A stretch of 45,886 nt of DNA. Origin: CAZOVB01 sp964583095. Its GTDB lineage: Bacteria; Planctomycetota; Phycisphaerae; SM23-33. This document shows, in pieces, positions 9,435-17,780 of this stretch. Under the pieces are notes generated by a model. The model was not told the DNA's origin and searched no databases. It saw nothing but the letters and a program-made list of their open reading frames with translations. The DNA lies in contig CAZOVB010000034.1 in the NCBI GenBank assembly GCA_964583095.1, forward strand, positions 1-45,886, read 5' to 3'. A program made the translations under genes and the position numbers. Each line of letters begins with the position of its first letter. The stretch's first letter is position 1.

Positions 9435-10175
9435 TCAGGCCGTCTGCTTGCGTCGCGCTTTACAGAACAGGTAACAGCCCATACCAATCTTGCACCACGC
9501 CTTCCGAAGAGGCTCTTTACCCAAAAAGGATAAGATCCAATTGGCCTTGACTGAATTCACACATCTCATAATGCCGCGGCTCGAATATTCAGCGTCTCGT
9601 GTTTCCATCCATTCAACTGTAAAGCCCTGCCCGAGATAACCACGCAAAGTCTTCTGGTCTACCCACTGCTCGATTGGCTGGGCGCTGCTGGGTCGCGTGG
9701 CCCAGTACCTTCTTGCGGCCCGGGCATTTGGCGTAGTCAGAAGCAACAGCCCTCCAGGCCGTAGGGATCTGCGAATTACGTCCACGTACCTCTCCTGGTC
9801 AGGGATATGCTCAAGCACCTCGATGGACAAGACGCAATCATACTGCTTGCGAGGAACAAATTCCGTAGCACTCATCTGGAACACGTTCGCCTGGGGCGCA
9901 ACCTCTCTTGTCTTGCACACCCCTACCTCACTCAGATCCAGAGCATCTACTTGCCCGTACTCTACTGCAACTTTCGTATAGCGACCACGACCGCAGCCCA
10001 GATCCAGTATTTCCAGCTCGTGATCGGAGTTCTCGGCATGGTTTGCTAGTTCATCCCGCAGCCACGCCATTCGATATTTGTCCACAGAAGACAGTTCGCC
10101 CTCCTCCTGCTGCCACCTGCGGTCATAGAAACTCGAAGAATCCTTTTTCTCCGTCATGATGCCATCCTTATGCAT
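9435..10175 (-). CDS. Class I SAM-dependent methyltransferase (UbiG-like)
   Basis: A 246-residue methyltransferase. The SAM-binding motif LDLGCGRGRYTKVA (about residue 57) and SIEVLEHIPDQERYV followed by LRPGGLLLLTTPN are clear Methyltransf_11/UbiG-like signatures. An ATG at residue 7 is an equally good start. It lies between the flippase and a GT4, which suggests O-methylation of a sugar in the polymer or of a chain terminus. GC content is lower here (about half by eye) than in the neighbouring GT4/GT9 genes, so this gene may have a different history. Confidence 0.85.
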   Translation of the reverse strand: MHKDGIMTEKKDSSSFYDRRWQQEEGELSSVDKYRMAWLRDELANHAENSDHELEILDLGCGRGRYTKVAVEYGQVDALDLSEVGVCKTREVAPQANVFQMSATEFVPRKQYDCVLSIEVLEHIPDQERYVDVIRRSLRPGGLLLLTTPNARAARRYWATRPSSAQPIEQWVDQKTLRGYLGQGFTVEWMETRDAEYSSRGIMRCVNSVKANWILSFLGKEPLRKAWCKIGMGCYLFCKARRKQTA

Positions 10176-10226
10176 TACCGGCGCCCCTGTATTTCGTCCG
10201 GTGAAGCTCTCTCGAGAGTCGCAGTT

Positions 10227-11819
10227 TCAAGATCGGGACCCCCCAATACCTGCGCCACCTGCCACCTTCCTCATTGCCGTAGCAAACGCGTTCCGGATGC
10301 GCTGTTTGTCAGGAGGGAGCAGGAGAAACGCCCCCGAAAGCACAAAGCCGACAGAACCTGCAATTAACGCTTTGGCGAAGAACGTCCCCCAGTGGTACGA
10401 CGGATGCACAGCATTTGCTGTGTAGCAGGCCGCGGAATAAACAATGGCAAACACGCAACTGGGCCAGAGGATATCCCATATGTACTGGCGAACCGACATG
10501 CCGAGTTTCCGCAGTGCATATGAAAACACATACGCCGGTTCAATCAGCAACTGGGAGACGAGAGTTCCCAACGCCACTCCCATCAGCCCCAGATCCAGAA
10601 CCATCACGAAAAAGAGCGAAAGCCCCAGGTTCACCCCGGCGGCCACAAGCCCTGTGATGGTGTTCATCTTCACCATTCCCTTTGCCGCCAGGGCTGAGCC
10701 GATCCCGCTCCAGAGCGACTTGACGATCTTGGCAATGGCCAGGAAGATCACCACGATTCCCGCTTCTGCAAAATCGGGCCCCAGCCAGAGCACCAGAAAC
10801 TCCTGGCCGAAGAAACACAGCCCGATCAGCACCGGCAGGCCTATCATGCAAGAACTGCGTATCGAGCGGATCACCAGGTATCTCAACTCGCCGTCTTTGC
10901 CTTGGGCGGCTGCTCGCTGCACGGGCGGGAAGAACACCGAGTTGATCTGCTCCAGGAAGCCCCAGGAGTAAAGCACCAGCATGATACCGAAACTGTAAAC
11001 CGAGACTTGGCCAACCCCGATGAGAACGCCGACAACGATCAGATCGGTCTGGTTGACAATCCGGTGACACACTCCATACAAGAAAGCCGGGATACCATAG
11101 CCGAACATTTCCTTGAGGCGTGATCTTTCCAACGTGGGGGGCCAGAACGAAAGAGGAGGATACACCTTCTTGGCGACCCAATAAATCAGCAACAAGGGAA
11201 AGACGTGGCTGAGGATCGTCGCCCCGGCCAGCCCTTCCAGGCCCATACCGGCATGGAGGACTGCCACGATCGCAGCCGATCGAAGAATCAGCGACAGGAC
11301 CGCAACTGCGCGGGACAGATCAAAACGGTCATGGGCATCCAGGACGCTCGATATCCCTCGTGAACCTGCTGTGATGGCTATGTTCAGGGCCATGATCGGC
11401 ATGACGATCGATAGCAGAGTCGCGTATCCTTCGGGTACTTTTTCGAACAGCGCGGGGAATACCCAACCTAGCCCAATGCTGATCGGTACGATTACGGCCG
11501 TCATGAGCAGAAAAAAACCCAGAGAGTTCTGCAGGATCGAACGAACGCCCTGTGGGTCTTCCTTGCCTACGTAAAGGATTACAAATCTTCCGGTACTCGC
11601 CCGGATCCCGATATCCAATACTCCCATGTATCCGGTAATCGTAACGATCAGTGTCCAGACGCCGAAATCGACTTTACCCAGGCTGTGGACAATGAACGGC
11701 GACAGGAAGAACATCACCACCAGGTTGGCCAGGTGGGCCCCCCAGTTGCACGCGAGGTTCCTGATAAATGTCCTGGCTCCGCTCACTCCGGATCTCCACG
11801 CATCTTCAGCATACTGCAT
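10227..11819 (-). CDS. Wzx-type oligosaccharide flippase
   Basis: A 530-residue integral membrane protein with about 12-14 hydrophobic helices and few charged loops, matching the MOP/MATE-like polysaccharide transporter family (Polysacc_synt). The N-terminal FIRNLACNWGAHLANLVV, the first-helix LGKVDFGVWTL and the DIGIRASTGRF loop are typical of Wzx proteins. It should flip the completed undecaprenyl-diphosphate-linked repeat unit to the periplasm for the polymerase at 2343-3677. The 106-bp gap to the downstream Alg13-like gene and the 51-bp gap to the methyltransferase contain nothing that was recognised. Confidence 0.9.
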   Translation of the reverse strand: MQYAEDAWRSGVSGARTFIRNLACNWGAHLANLVVMFFLSPFIVHSLGKVDFGVWTLIVTITGYMGVLDIGIRASTGRFVILYVGKEDPQGVRSILQNSLGFFLLMTAVIVPISIGLGWVFPALFEKVPEGYATLLSIVMPIMALNIAITAGSRGISSVLDAHDRFDLSRAVAVLSLILRSAAIVAVLHAGMGLEGLAGATILSHVFPLLLIYWVAKKVYPPLSFWPPTLERSRLKEMFGYGIPAFLYGVCHRIVNQTDLIVVGVLIGVGQVSVYSFGIMLVLYSWGFLEQINSVFFPPVQRAAAQGKDGELRYLVIRSIRSSCMIGLPVLIGLCFFGQEFLVLWLGPDFAEAGIVVIFLAIAKIVKSLWSGIGSALAAKGMVKMNTITGLVAAGVNLGLSLFFVMVLDLGLMGVALGTLVSQLLIEPAYVFSYALRKLGMSVRQYIWDILWPSCVFAIVYSAACYTANAVHPSYHWGTFFAKALIAGSVGFVLSGAFLLLPPDKQRIRNAFATAMRKVAGGAGIGGSRS

Positions 11820-11925
11820 CTCATCTAAGCATTAGCGTCAAACTCGTATTCTGCTATACATTAATGACTCGCTGCAGATTACAGCACAGATGCTCTGCCA
11901 TCTGCGTCTCGTCTACTAAGGCACT

Positions 11926-12384
11926 TCACGCCATGTAATGTTGTCTGGAGACCTCCGCCCAGATCACATCACTAAGATCGTTCTCCAATCTGTATTCTTT
12001 CGAGCAGTGAGGGCCCTGTATTGCGTCAGCGATACAATTCAGGTCCCAGCAGGGTCGGCATATGCCATGAGATTCCAAGGTACGTAAGAGGTCTGTCTGA
12101 TGGTCGTCCTGGAGATCACGATTGGGTACAGGAACAAATGCGCAATTCAGATGCAGAAGCCTAAACACGGTCCCCGTCCCTCCGTGACAGACGACGAGGT
12201 CTGAACGTCGAAACCATGTATCCAATTCATATGTGTAATCAAAATACTCAATATTTCTTGGGGAGTATTGTCCATTTCCTATCTGAGCCACAACACGTTC
12301 TTTAATGGAATATTCTCTTGCCCAATTATCAATAGCCGCAACTAATGGATCGAAATTCGTTGACCCCACCGTAATAAATATCAT
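11926..12384 (-). CDS. Alg13/PssE-like glycosyltransferase subunit (GT28 C-terminal domain)
   Basis: A 152-residue protein that starts MIFITVGSTNFDPLV and contains VVCHGGTGTVFRLL near residue 75. This is the stand-alone C-terminal GT28 domain of Alg13 and of bacterial PssE/EpsF, which binds the UDP-sugar donor. Alg13-type subunits work only with an Alg14-type membrane partner, and that partner domain is encoded immediately upstream as the C-terminal part of the 12381-14078 protein. The ATG at 12384 overlaps that gene's TGA (ATGA), so the start was placed here although the frame is open for 18 more codons. GC content is unusually low: bases 12241-12300 hold 23 G or C of 60 by hand count. Confidence 0.85.
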   Translation of the reverse strand: MIFITVGSTNFDPLVAAIDNWAREYSIKERVVAQIGNGQYSPRNIEYFDYTYELDTWFRRSDLVVCHGGTGTVFRLLHLNCAFVPVPNRDLQDDHQTDLLRTLESHGICRPCWDLNCIADAIQGPHCSKEYRLENDLSDVIWAEVSRQHYMA

Positions 12385-14078
12385 GCCAGCCTTCCCTGAT
12401 AGCACGCTTGGCGATATAGCTTTTGGGCCTCTGGCCACTGAACATAAAGTCGATCAGCCAAGCTCAAGTAGGAGATGATCCGCCCCGTGGTAGAAGGTTT
12501 GGATATTCTGGTAAGACTCTCCAAAAAAACGGTTTTGCTTCCTTGAATCTTTGCACACAGAAGAAGCGGGACTGAAATGGGGTCACAGATGCTTATGACC
12601 CAGTCTGGTCGTTCGAGCAGCACAATATCTCTGCACGCTTTCAGCCCTCTAAATAGCCGAAGTATTGCGGTACATATGCCAGGATGATTTCGACTTCTCT
12701 GTTCAGGAAGATAGTGAAGTTTTGTCTTTTCGCAATGCTCCAAAGGAACATTCAAAGCTTCTATTGACGCCTTGTATTTCGAGAACATATGTTTCGTTGC
12801 AGCTAGCACTAATTCAACATCTGAGGGTGCCCTTTTGAGAAGACATCTAGCTTGAAATCCATAACCACCGCCGGAAATCCCAATCAATACCTTGCTGCGT
12901 CGCATCTTCAGTACTTTGGAGTCTCTCTCTCTTGGCGGGCTGACCTCTCTCAAGCCCTGTTCGATCTGCTCCAGCTTGGCCGGCCAGGTTTCTGTCTGCA
13001 TGGCGCGGGCGAGCTCATTTCGGCCTTGGGGGGAAAGCTCCAAGGCGCGGGCACAGGCGGCCTGGAAGTCTTCACAGCCTTGGGCGATTTCGATCAGATG
13101 GCTGTAGAGTTCCACTTCCGGCATGGGGGTGGAGATGACGGGCAGGGCGGCGGCGAGGTACTCGCGGAGCTTGATCGGGTTAACCGCCCGGGTCAGCTCG
13201 TTGACCTTGAAAGGGATCAGGCCAACGTCGAAATGCCGGCAATAGGCGGGCAGGTCGGCGTAGGGCTTTCGGCCCAGAAAGTGCATGTTGGGCATCCGGC
13301 GATACGCGCCGATGTCGAACGTGGCGTCGCCGATGAGCACGAACTGCCAGTCGCTTCTCTTGCCGGCCACCTCGGCCAGCAGGGCAACGTCCACCCAGTC
13401 GCGGATGAGGCCAAAGAAGCCCAGCCTGGGCCTGGGGATGTCGGCCAGGTCGTCCGGCTCGGGCAATTCCTCTTGCCAGGCGCGGGCGAAGTGGTCGTAG
13501 TCCACCCCGTGGGGCACGAGAACGGTGTTGGGGTTCAGGTGCTTCTTGGACTCCTGGAGGGTTAGCGAGGTGGTGACGACCAGGTCGCAGCGGCGGGCAA
13601 GGTCTGCCTCATCGGCCAGGACGCGGTCGGCGTCGTAGCCTGTAAAGTGTGCGAAGTCATCGACGCAGTAGTACATCACCTTCTCGGGACGGAAGTGATC
13701 CACCAGGTAGCCCACATCCGGGGCAAAGGACCAGATCTGGAGCGGCCCGCCGCGGATGGCTGACAGGGCCTGCTTGATCTGCCTCACCAGGGCCAGTTCA
13801 TTGATTCTCTTGGCCAGTCGGCTCGAGGGCAGGGGCAGCACCATGGGTGTGAGGGTGTAGAGATTCTCCCGCTGCTTCTTGAGCCCGCCCAGGACCTGCC
13901 CGAGCTTCTTGACGATGTACATCGCATCGGAAGCACTGGCCGAGGGAGTGCGCGAGGCATGATAGTTCACCCACAGCACGGTATTGTGCTCGGCCAACAG
14001 GTGCATCACATGATGCTTGCTGGTCGGCGGGGCTTCATACCCGCTGGCAAAACAAAGGATGGTTCGGTTCCGGATCAT
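12381..14078 (-). CDS. Fusion protein: GT4-like glycosyltransferase joined to an Alg14/PssD-like subunit
   Basis: A 565-residue protein with two unrelated parts. Residues 1 to about 380 are a GT-B glycosyltransferase of the TuaH-like type (YYCVDDFAHFTGYD near 135, LVPHGVDYDHF near 200, NPIKLREYLAAALPVIST near 305). From about residue 389, the chain reads KVLIGISGGGYGFQ and later ESLTRISKPSTTGR and LYVQWPEAQ, the hallmarks of Alg14/PssD, the membrane-anchoring partner of Alg13/PssE. The Alg13-like gene follows with a 4-base overlap. GC composition changes near the joint (about 12914): 12721-12780 has 23 G/C of 60 while 13501-13560 has 38 of 60. An internal ATG (12905) could let the Alg14 part be made alone, but no clear ribosome binding site precedes it. 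Confidence 0.85.
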   Translation of the reverse strand: MIRNRTILCFASGYEAPPTSKHHVMHLLAEHNTVLWVNYHASRTPSASASDAMYIVKKLGQVLGGLKKQRENLYTLTPMVLPLPSSRLAKRINELALVRQIKQALSAIRGGPLQIWSFAPDVGYLVDHFRPEKVMYYCVDDFAHFTGYDADRVLADEADLARRCDLVVTTSLTLQESKKHLNPNTVLVPHGVDYDHFARAWQEELPEPDDLADIPRPRLGFFGLIRDWVDVALLAEVAGKRSDWQFVLIGDATFDIGAYRRMPNMHFLGRKPYADLPAYCRHFDVGLIPFKVNELTRAVNPIKLREYLAAALPVISTPMPEVELYSHLIEIAQGCEDFQAACARALELSPQGRNELARAMQTETWPAKLEQIEQGLREVSPPRERDSKVLKMRRSKVLIGISGGGYGFQARCLLKRAPSDVELVLAATKHMFSKYKASIEALNVPLEHCEKTKLHYLPEQRSRNHPGICTAILRLFRGLKACRDIVLLERPDWVISICDPISVPLLLCAKIQGSKTVFLESLTRISKPSTTGRIISYLSLADRLYVQWPEAQKLYRQACYQGRLA

Positions 14079-14488
14079 CGACAGATCTGTCCTGTACTGG
14101 CGGCCGGGAATCTGGAGCGGAGTCCCATGGCGGCCAGGATACCCAAAAAGCTTCCAACTGCGTTACTTACTGTATCGGCCAAAGTACCCAGTCTTCCGGG
14201 GATGAAGCTTTGAAGAATTTCCAGGCCGGCCCCGTAGGCGGTCAGGCAGAGGGCCAGGAGCACCAGCCAGGCGGGGCCTCGACCCCTCTTGAGCAGGGCC
14301 AGGCCGGGCCAGAAAGCCAGGGCGGCGTAGACCACCGGATGCATCGCGTTCTGGAAGGCCCCGGAGACAGAGGCATCCCATCCACCCGGGGCGTGCCGGC
14401 CGCCGGGAAGCACGCTGACAAGTGTGGATCCTGCCAGCAGCAGCGCCCAGCCGGCCCAGAGAAGGCGGAGTTTCCGCGAGCGGGTCAT
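14075..14488 (-). CDS. VanZ-like membrane protein
   Basis: A 137-residue protein with four predicted membrane helices. It shows the VanZ-family pattern of an acidic residue followed by Q-x-F-x-PGR and D-x3-N-x2-G (GLEILQSFIPGR, then LADTVSNAVGSFLG). VanZ-like proteins are common in PEP-CTERM/EpsH exopolysaccharide loci, where their role is unknown. The start at 14488 was chosen because its ATG overlaps the TGA of the upstream STP1-like gene (ATGA); the frame stays open for 25 codons further upstream but those residues are not membrane-like. The 3' end overlaps the next gene in the same way. Confidence 0.82.
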   Translation of the reverse strand: MTRSRKLRLLWAGWALLLAGSTLVSVLPGGRHAPGGWDASVSGAFQNAMHPVVYAALAFWPGLALLKRGRGPAWLVLLALCLTAYGAGLEILQSFIPGRLGTLADTVSNAVGSFLGILAAMGLRSRFPAASTGQICR

Positions 14489-15723
14489 TTCCCACCTCCG
14501 GCCGGGGCAGAAGCAGCAGGCGTGCGGCGGGTGGATAATTCGCAGCCAACCAGGTTCAGGCACGTTTCGACCAGTGGTTCGAGACGGCGGGCCCAGTTGT
14601 AGTCGGCCAGGATTCGCCGGCGGGCGGCCTGGCCGATCCGCGTGCGAAAATCCTCATCCTCGATGGCCCGACCGATTTGCTGGACCCACTCCTGGGGGCT
14701 TTGGGCTACGAGAGCGTCGGCGCCCAGTTCCACGTCCAGGCCTTCCATGGCCTGGGCAGAGCCGATCACGCAGAGCCCGGCGGCCATCGCTTCCAGAACC
14801 TTGTTCTGCAGCCCTCGTGCGGTCAACAGGGGGCAAACCGCCAGAGAAGCCCCCGCCAGGTAGGGCCTGACATCGGGAACCGAGCCGGTGACCTCCACAT
14901 CGGCCCTGTCGGCCAGCGCCCGGACAGGCTTGGCCGGGTTGCGCCCGACGATCTGGAAGATGGCTGAGGGGATCCGCTCGCGCAGGGCGGGCATGATCTT
15001 TTCGGCGAACCAGCAGACACCCTCCACGTTGGGCCTGTAATCCATCGTTCCGGTGAAGACCAGCCTCGGGGGCTGGACACCGGGTGCCTGCGAGGCGGGC
15101 TGAAAGTACTCTGCATCGACGCCGTTACCGACGGGCAGGATATTCGGGCTGGCATGGCCGAAGGCGTCGGCCTCGGCCTGGCTGGCGAAGAAGACGGCCT
15201 GGCAGATATCCACTGCGCGGTCTTCGAGCTTTCGCACGCCGCGGGCCTCGCGCCGGTAGATGAGACCCTGGATTGGCCCCGCCTTGTCGGCGTAGGCCTG
15301 CCACTTGACGCTGTCTGCGTCGCAGAGGTCGATGACCCGCGCCTTGGCCTGGGCGGCTTCGAGGTAGCCCAGCACGCTGGAGGAGAACCCAAAGGCCAGG
15401 TCGAAGGGACCGCTGCTTCGCAGCTGATTCATCAGTTTGGCCAGTCGGAAGTAGCCTCGCGTCATGCTGCCCCCGATGAGCATGTCCATCCCACCCCGGA
15501 GCAGTCCGCCCCACTTGCCGCGAGAGCAGATCAGGGTCTCCCGGCAGAATTCGGAGAGTCCCTGGGAGCTTCGGGCTTCTTCGGGGCTGTGGGCGATGGC
15601 GGCCAGGGTGATATCAAAATGCTTGGCCAAAAGCCTGACCTGGTGGTACGCGCGAACCTTCTCGCCCTTATCGGGAGGATAGGGCACGCGGTGGGCGACA
15701 TAGAGCAGGCGGGGCCGAGACAT
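14485..15723 (-). CDS. STP1-type sugar transferase, PEP-CTERM/EpsH1 system associated
   Basis: A 412-residue GT4 enzyme. It begins LLYVAHRVPYPPDKGEKVRAY, the diagnostic opening of the TIGR03087-type sugar transferases that accompany exosortase (EpsH1/XrtA) polysaccharide loci. Further signatures are VGNGVDAEYF near 200, VFTGTMDYRPNVEG near 230, and GSVPDVRPYL with LQNKVLEAMAAG in the donor domain. It should add a sugar to the lipid-linked repeat. It lies three bases after the FemAB-like gene and overlaps the VanZ-like gene by four bases. A probable paralogue is encoded at 3765-4955. Family assignment is by recognised motifs, not by a profile search. Confidence 0.88.
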   Translation of the reverse strand: MSRPRLLYVAHRVPYPPDKGEKVRAYHQVRLLAKHFDITLAAIAHSPEEARSSQGLSEFCRETLICSRGKWGGLLRGGMDMLIGGSMTRGYFRLAKLMNQLRSSGPFDLAFGFSSSVLGYLEAAQAKARVIDLCDADSVKWQAYADKAGPIQGLIYRREARGVRKLEDRAVDICQAVFFASQAEADAFGHASPNILPVGNGVDAEYFQPASQAPGVQPPRLVFTGTMDYRPNVEGVCWFAEKIMPALRERIPSAIFQIVGRNPAKPVRALADRADVEVTGSVPDVRPYLAGASLAVCPLLTARGLQNKVLEAMAAGLCVIGSAQAMEGLDVELGADALVAQSPQEWVQQIGRAIEDEDFRTRIGQAARRRILADYNWARRLEPLVETCLNLVGCELSTRRTPAASAPAGGGK

Positions 15724-15726
15724 GGC

Positions 15727-16761
15727 TCAGGGTATCCATTTGGTCAGGCACGCCCCCAGGGGCCTGGTGATACAAAGCGGCATCTTCTTCCAGAGGTTCC
15801 CAGCCAGCTTGAACTTGCTGTTGCTGGGGGTCAGGTTGGGCATCTGGGCATCGCCCTGGAGCTGGATCTGGTAGTGCAGCGGCTGGGGTTCGAAGCCCTG
15901 GTGTCGCTTAAAGGCGTGCGGGCCCCGGTTGTCCTTGCGGGTTCGGTTGAAGTCGAAGACCTTGAGTCCCTGCTCCACGGCCCACTTCATCAACTCGTAG
16001 TACATCACGTTGTTGGCGTTGCAGTCCATAGACTGCGGGATGGAGCCGGAGAAATACGGGACCACCTCGTCGCGGAACAGGTAGGAGACGACCGCGCTGA
16101 CCGGCCTGCCATCGCTTTGCACGATGGTCACCACGCAGTCCTGGCCATAGTGCCCGGCCAGGGCGCGGAAGAAGCTCTTGCGGTAGTTGGGCGAGCCGAG
16201 CCTTCGCAGGTTGTAAGCGTACAGGCCGTAGACGGTGTCGATCCCCTCGCCGCCGCGGAAGGTCTGTGTCGTGCACTGCTCGAGGCCTTTTCGCACGGCC
16301 GCCCGGGCCTTCTTTGGCATATCGGGCAGGACGGTCTCGGGATCTTCGGGCAGGTCCTTGCGGAAGGTGTCGTAGCGGTCGATGATCGGCACGTCGAGGT
16401 TGCGCTTCTCACGGTGTCGCAGCTCGAGGTAGTTGGCCTTTTCCTCGGCCGCGAGCTGATTGGCCCGTTCGAGCAGTTGCCCGGCGGTCGGATCGTCATC
16501 GGCCAGGATTCCGCCATAGGTGGCGTAGGGGACGCTGACCAGGACCCGGCCGACAAATACGCTCTTGATACGAAACAACGGAAGCAGGCCGGTGATCTTG
16601 CCCCCCTCCTCGGCCAGCAGGTGCAGCGGTTTGTGACGATAAGCATCGGCTACCGCCTGGTTCCACTGGTTCAGGTGAAAGACCGTCCCCTGGGGATGAT
16701 CCAGAACGTAGCGATTCCATTGCGGCAAGTCGTCATCCGTGGCTAGCCGAATGTCGGCCAT
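15727..16761 (-). CDS. FemAB-like protein, PEP-CTERM system associated
   Basis: A 344-residue protein of the GNAT-fold FemAB/FemX superfamily. The start IRLATDDDLPQWNRYV and HPQGTVFHLNQW, the central ATYGGILADD, and the C-terminal YYELMKWAVEQGLKVFDFNRTR are characteristic of the TIGR03019-type proteins linked to exosortase/EPS loci. FemAB enzymes transfer amino acids from aminoacyl-tRNA; in EPS loci an aminoacyl or acyl transfer to the polysaccharide is usually proposed but not proven. AAGGAG lies about ten bases before the ATG. It is followed after three bases by the STP1-type gene and preceded by the tyrosine kinase gene 44 bp away. Confidence 0.87.
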   Translation of the reverse strand: MADIRLATDDDLPQWNRYVLDHPQGTVFHLNQWNQAVADAYRHKPLHLLAEEGGKITGLLPLFRIKSVFVGRVLVSVPYATYGGILADDDPTAGQLLERANQLAAEEKANYLELRHREKRNLDVPIIDRYDTFRKDLPEDPETVLPDMPKKARAAVRKGLEQCTTQTFRGGEGIDTVYGLYAYNLRRLGSPNYRKSFFRALAGHYGQDCVVTIVQSDGRPVSAVVSYLFRDEVVPYFSGSIPQSMDCNANNVMYYELMKWAVEQGLKVFDFNRTRKDNRGPHAFKRHQGFEPQPLHYQIQLQGDAQMPNLTPSNSKFKLAGNLWKKMPLCITRPLGACLTKWIP

Positions 16762-16805
16762 GGGATGTTCGTCTCCTTCCCAACCGGAGCAGGCGAGCGG
16801 GCGGT

Positions 16806-17726
16806 TTAGGCGTATTTATAGATATAGCTGGGAATGTGGTACTTGCGATGGGTCAGGACCATCCCGGCCACCTTGCAGTGAGCGGCGTGGAGCAGGCGGA
16901 TGGCCTTTTCGACCGATTCCTTTCGGGTCCTGTTCATCTGCACCACGATCAGGGCCTCGCCGACAATGCGCCCGAGCATGCCGGCGTCGGAGAGTCCGTT
17001 GATCGGCGGGGCGTCGAAGATCACATAGTCGTATTGCTTGCGAAGCTCGGTGACAAGGTCTTCCAGTTCACGGTTGGTGGTGATTTCGCCGACACGGTCG
17101 AAATTCGCATCGCCGGCCGGGATCAGGAACAGGTTCGGATAGCAGGTGGGCTGGATAATCTCGTCGAGGGTCGCCTTGCCGATGAGAAGCTCCGCCACGC
17201 CGGGGGTTTGCTTGGCCCCGAGCAACTGGGCCAGCGTCCGCTTTCGCAGGTCGCAGTCGACGATGACGGTGGTCATGTCCGTCCGTTCGGCCATGACCAG
17301 TGCAAGATTGGTGCAGGTGACGGTCTTGCCTTCCTTCGGATTGGCCGAGGTGACCATATAGCAGAAGCGCTCGTCGGGGCTCTGGGCGAGCAGGCTGGTC
17401 CGAAGCGTCCGGTATTCCTCGGTGATCGCCCCGCCGCGTTCGTGATGGGCCTTGAGTACGCCGGCGAGTTTGCCCCCGTCGTAGGGGGAATCATCCAGCA
17501 TGGGCGGCGAGGCCGGAGGGACCGCATCCTCGGCCAGGGGAGATACCGGCTGGGCGACCGGAACGTCCTGCTGGGCGGGCGTCTGGGCCTTCATCAGTTC
17601 GGCCAGGGACTGGGACTTGTCCGGGGCACTATCCGATCCGGATGCCCCCGCTGGAGCTTTGGGGGCTGCAGAGTTCTTCTGCTGCTCCTTGAGGTGCTTC
17701 TTCATTGCATCGGAAACGTTACCCAC
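16806..17726 (-). CDS. BY-kinase-type tyrosine autokinase of exopolysaccharide synthesis (CpsD/CapB-like)
   Basis: A 306-residue cytoplasmic P-loop protein. It has a Walker A loop SANPKEGKT (127-135), Walker A' VIVDCDLRKR (154-163) and Walker B VIFDAPP (235-241), the three motifs of bacterial tyrosine kinases. The C-terminus ends in a tyrosine cluster (Y296, Y301, Y303, Y305), the expected autophosphorylation tail. The first 95 residues are an Ala/Pro/Ser-rich low-complexity extension. The kinase is separate from its membrane activator, which is the chain-length protein just upstream (54 bp gap). Phosphorylation cycling of such tails controls polymer length and export. It matches the PEP-CTERM-locus kinase type. 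Confidence 0.9.
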   Translation of the reverse strand: MGNVSDAMKKHLKEQQKNSAAPKAPAGASGSDSAPDKSQSLAELMKAQTPAQQDVPVAQPVSPLAEDAVPPASPPMLDDSPYDGGKLAGVLKAHHERGGAITEEYRTLRTSLLAQSPDERFCYMVTSANPKEGKTVTCTNLALVMAERTDMTTVIVDCDLRKRTLAQLLGAKQTPGVAELLIGKATLDEIIQPTCYPNLFLIPAGDANFDRVGEITTNRELEDLVTELRKQYDYVIFDAPPINGLSDAGMLGRIVGEALIVVQMNRTRKESVEKAIRLLHAAHCKVAGMVLTHRKYHIPSYIYKYA

Positions 17727-17780
17727 GGTGCTCTCCTCGCCGGCGGCGGTTCATCGTTCGGTCCTGTCTTGCCTTGGCCA

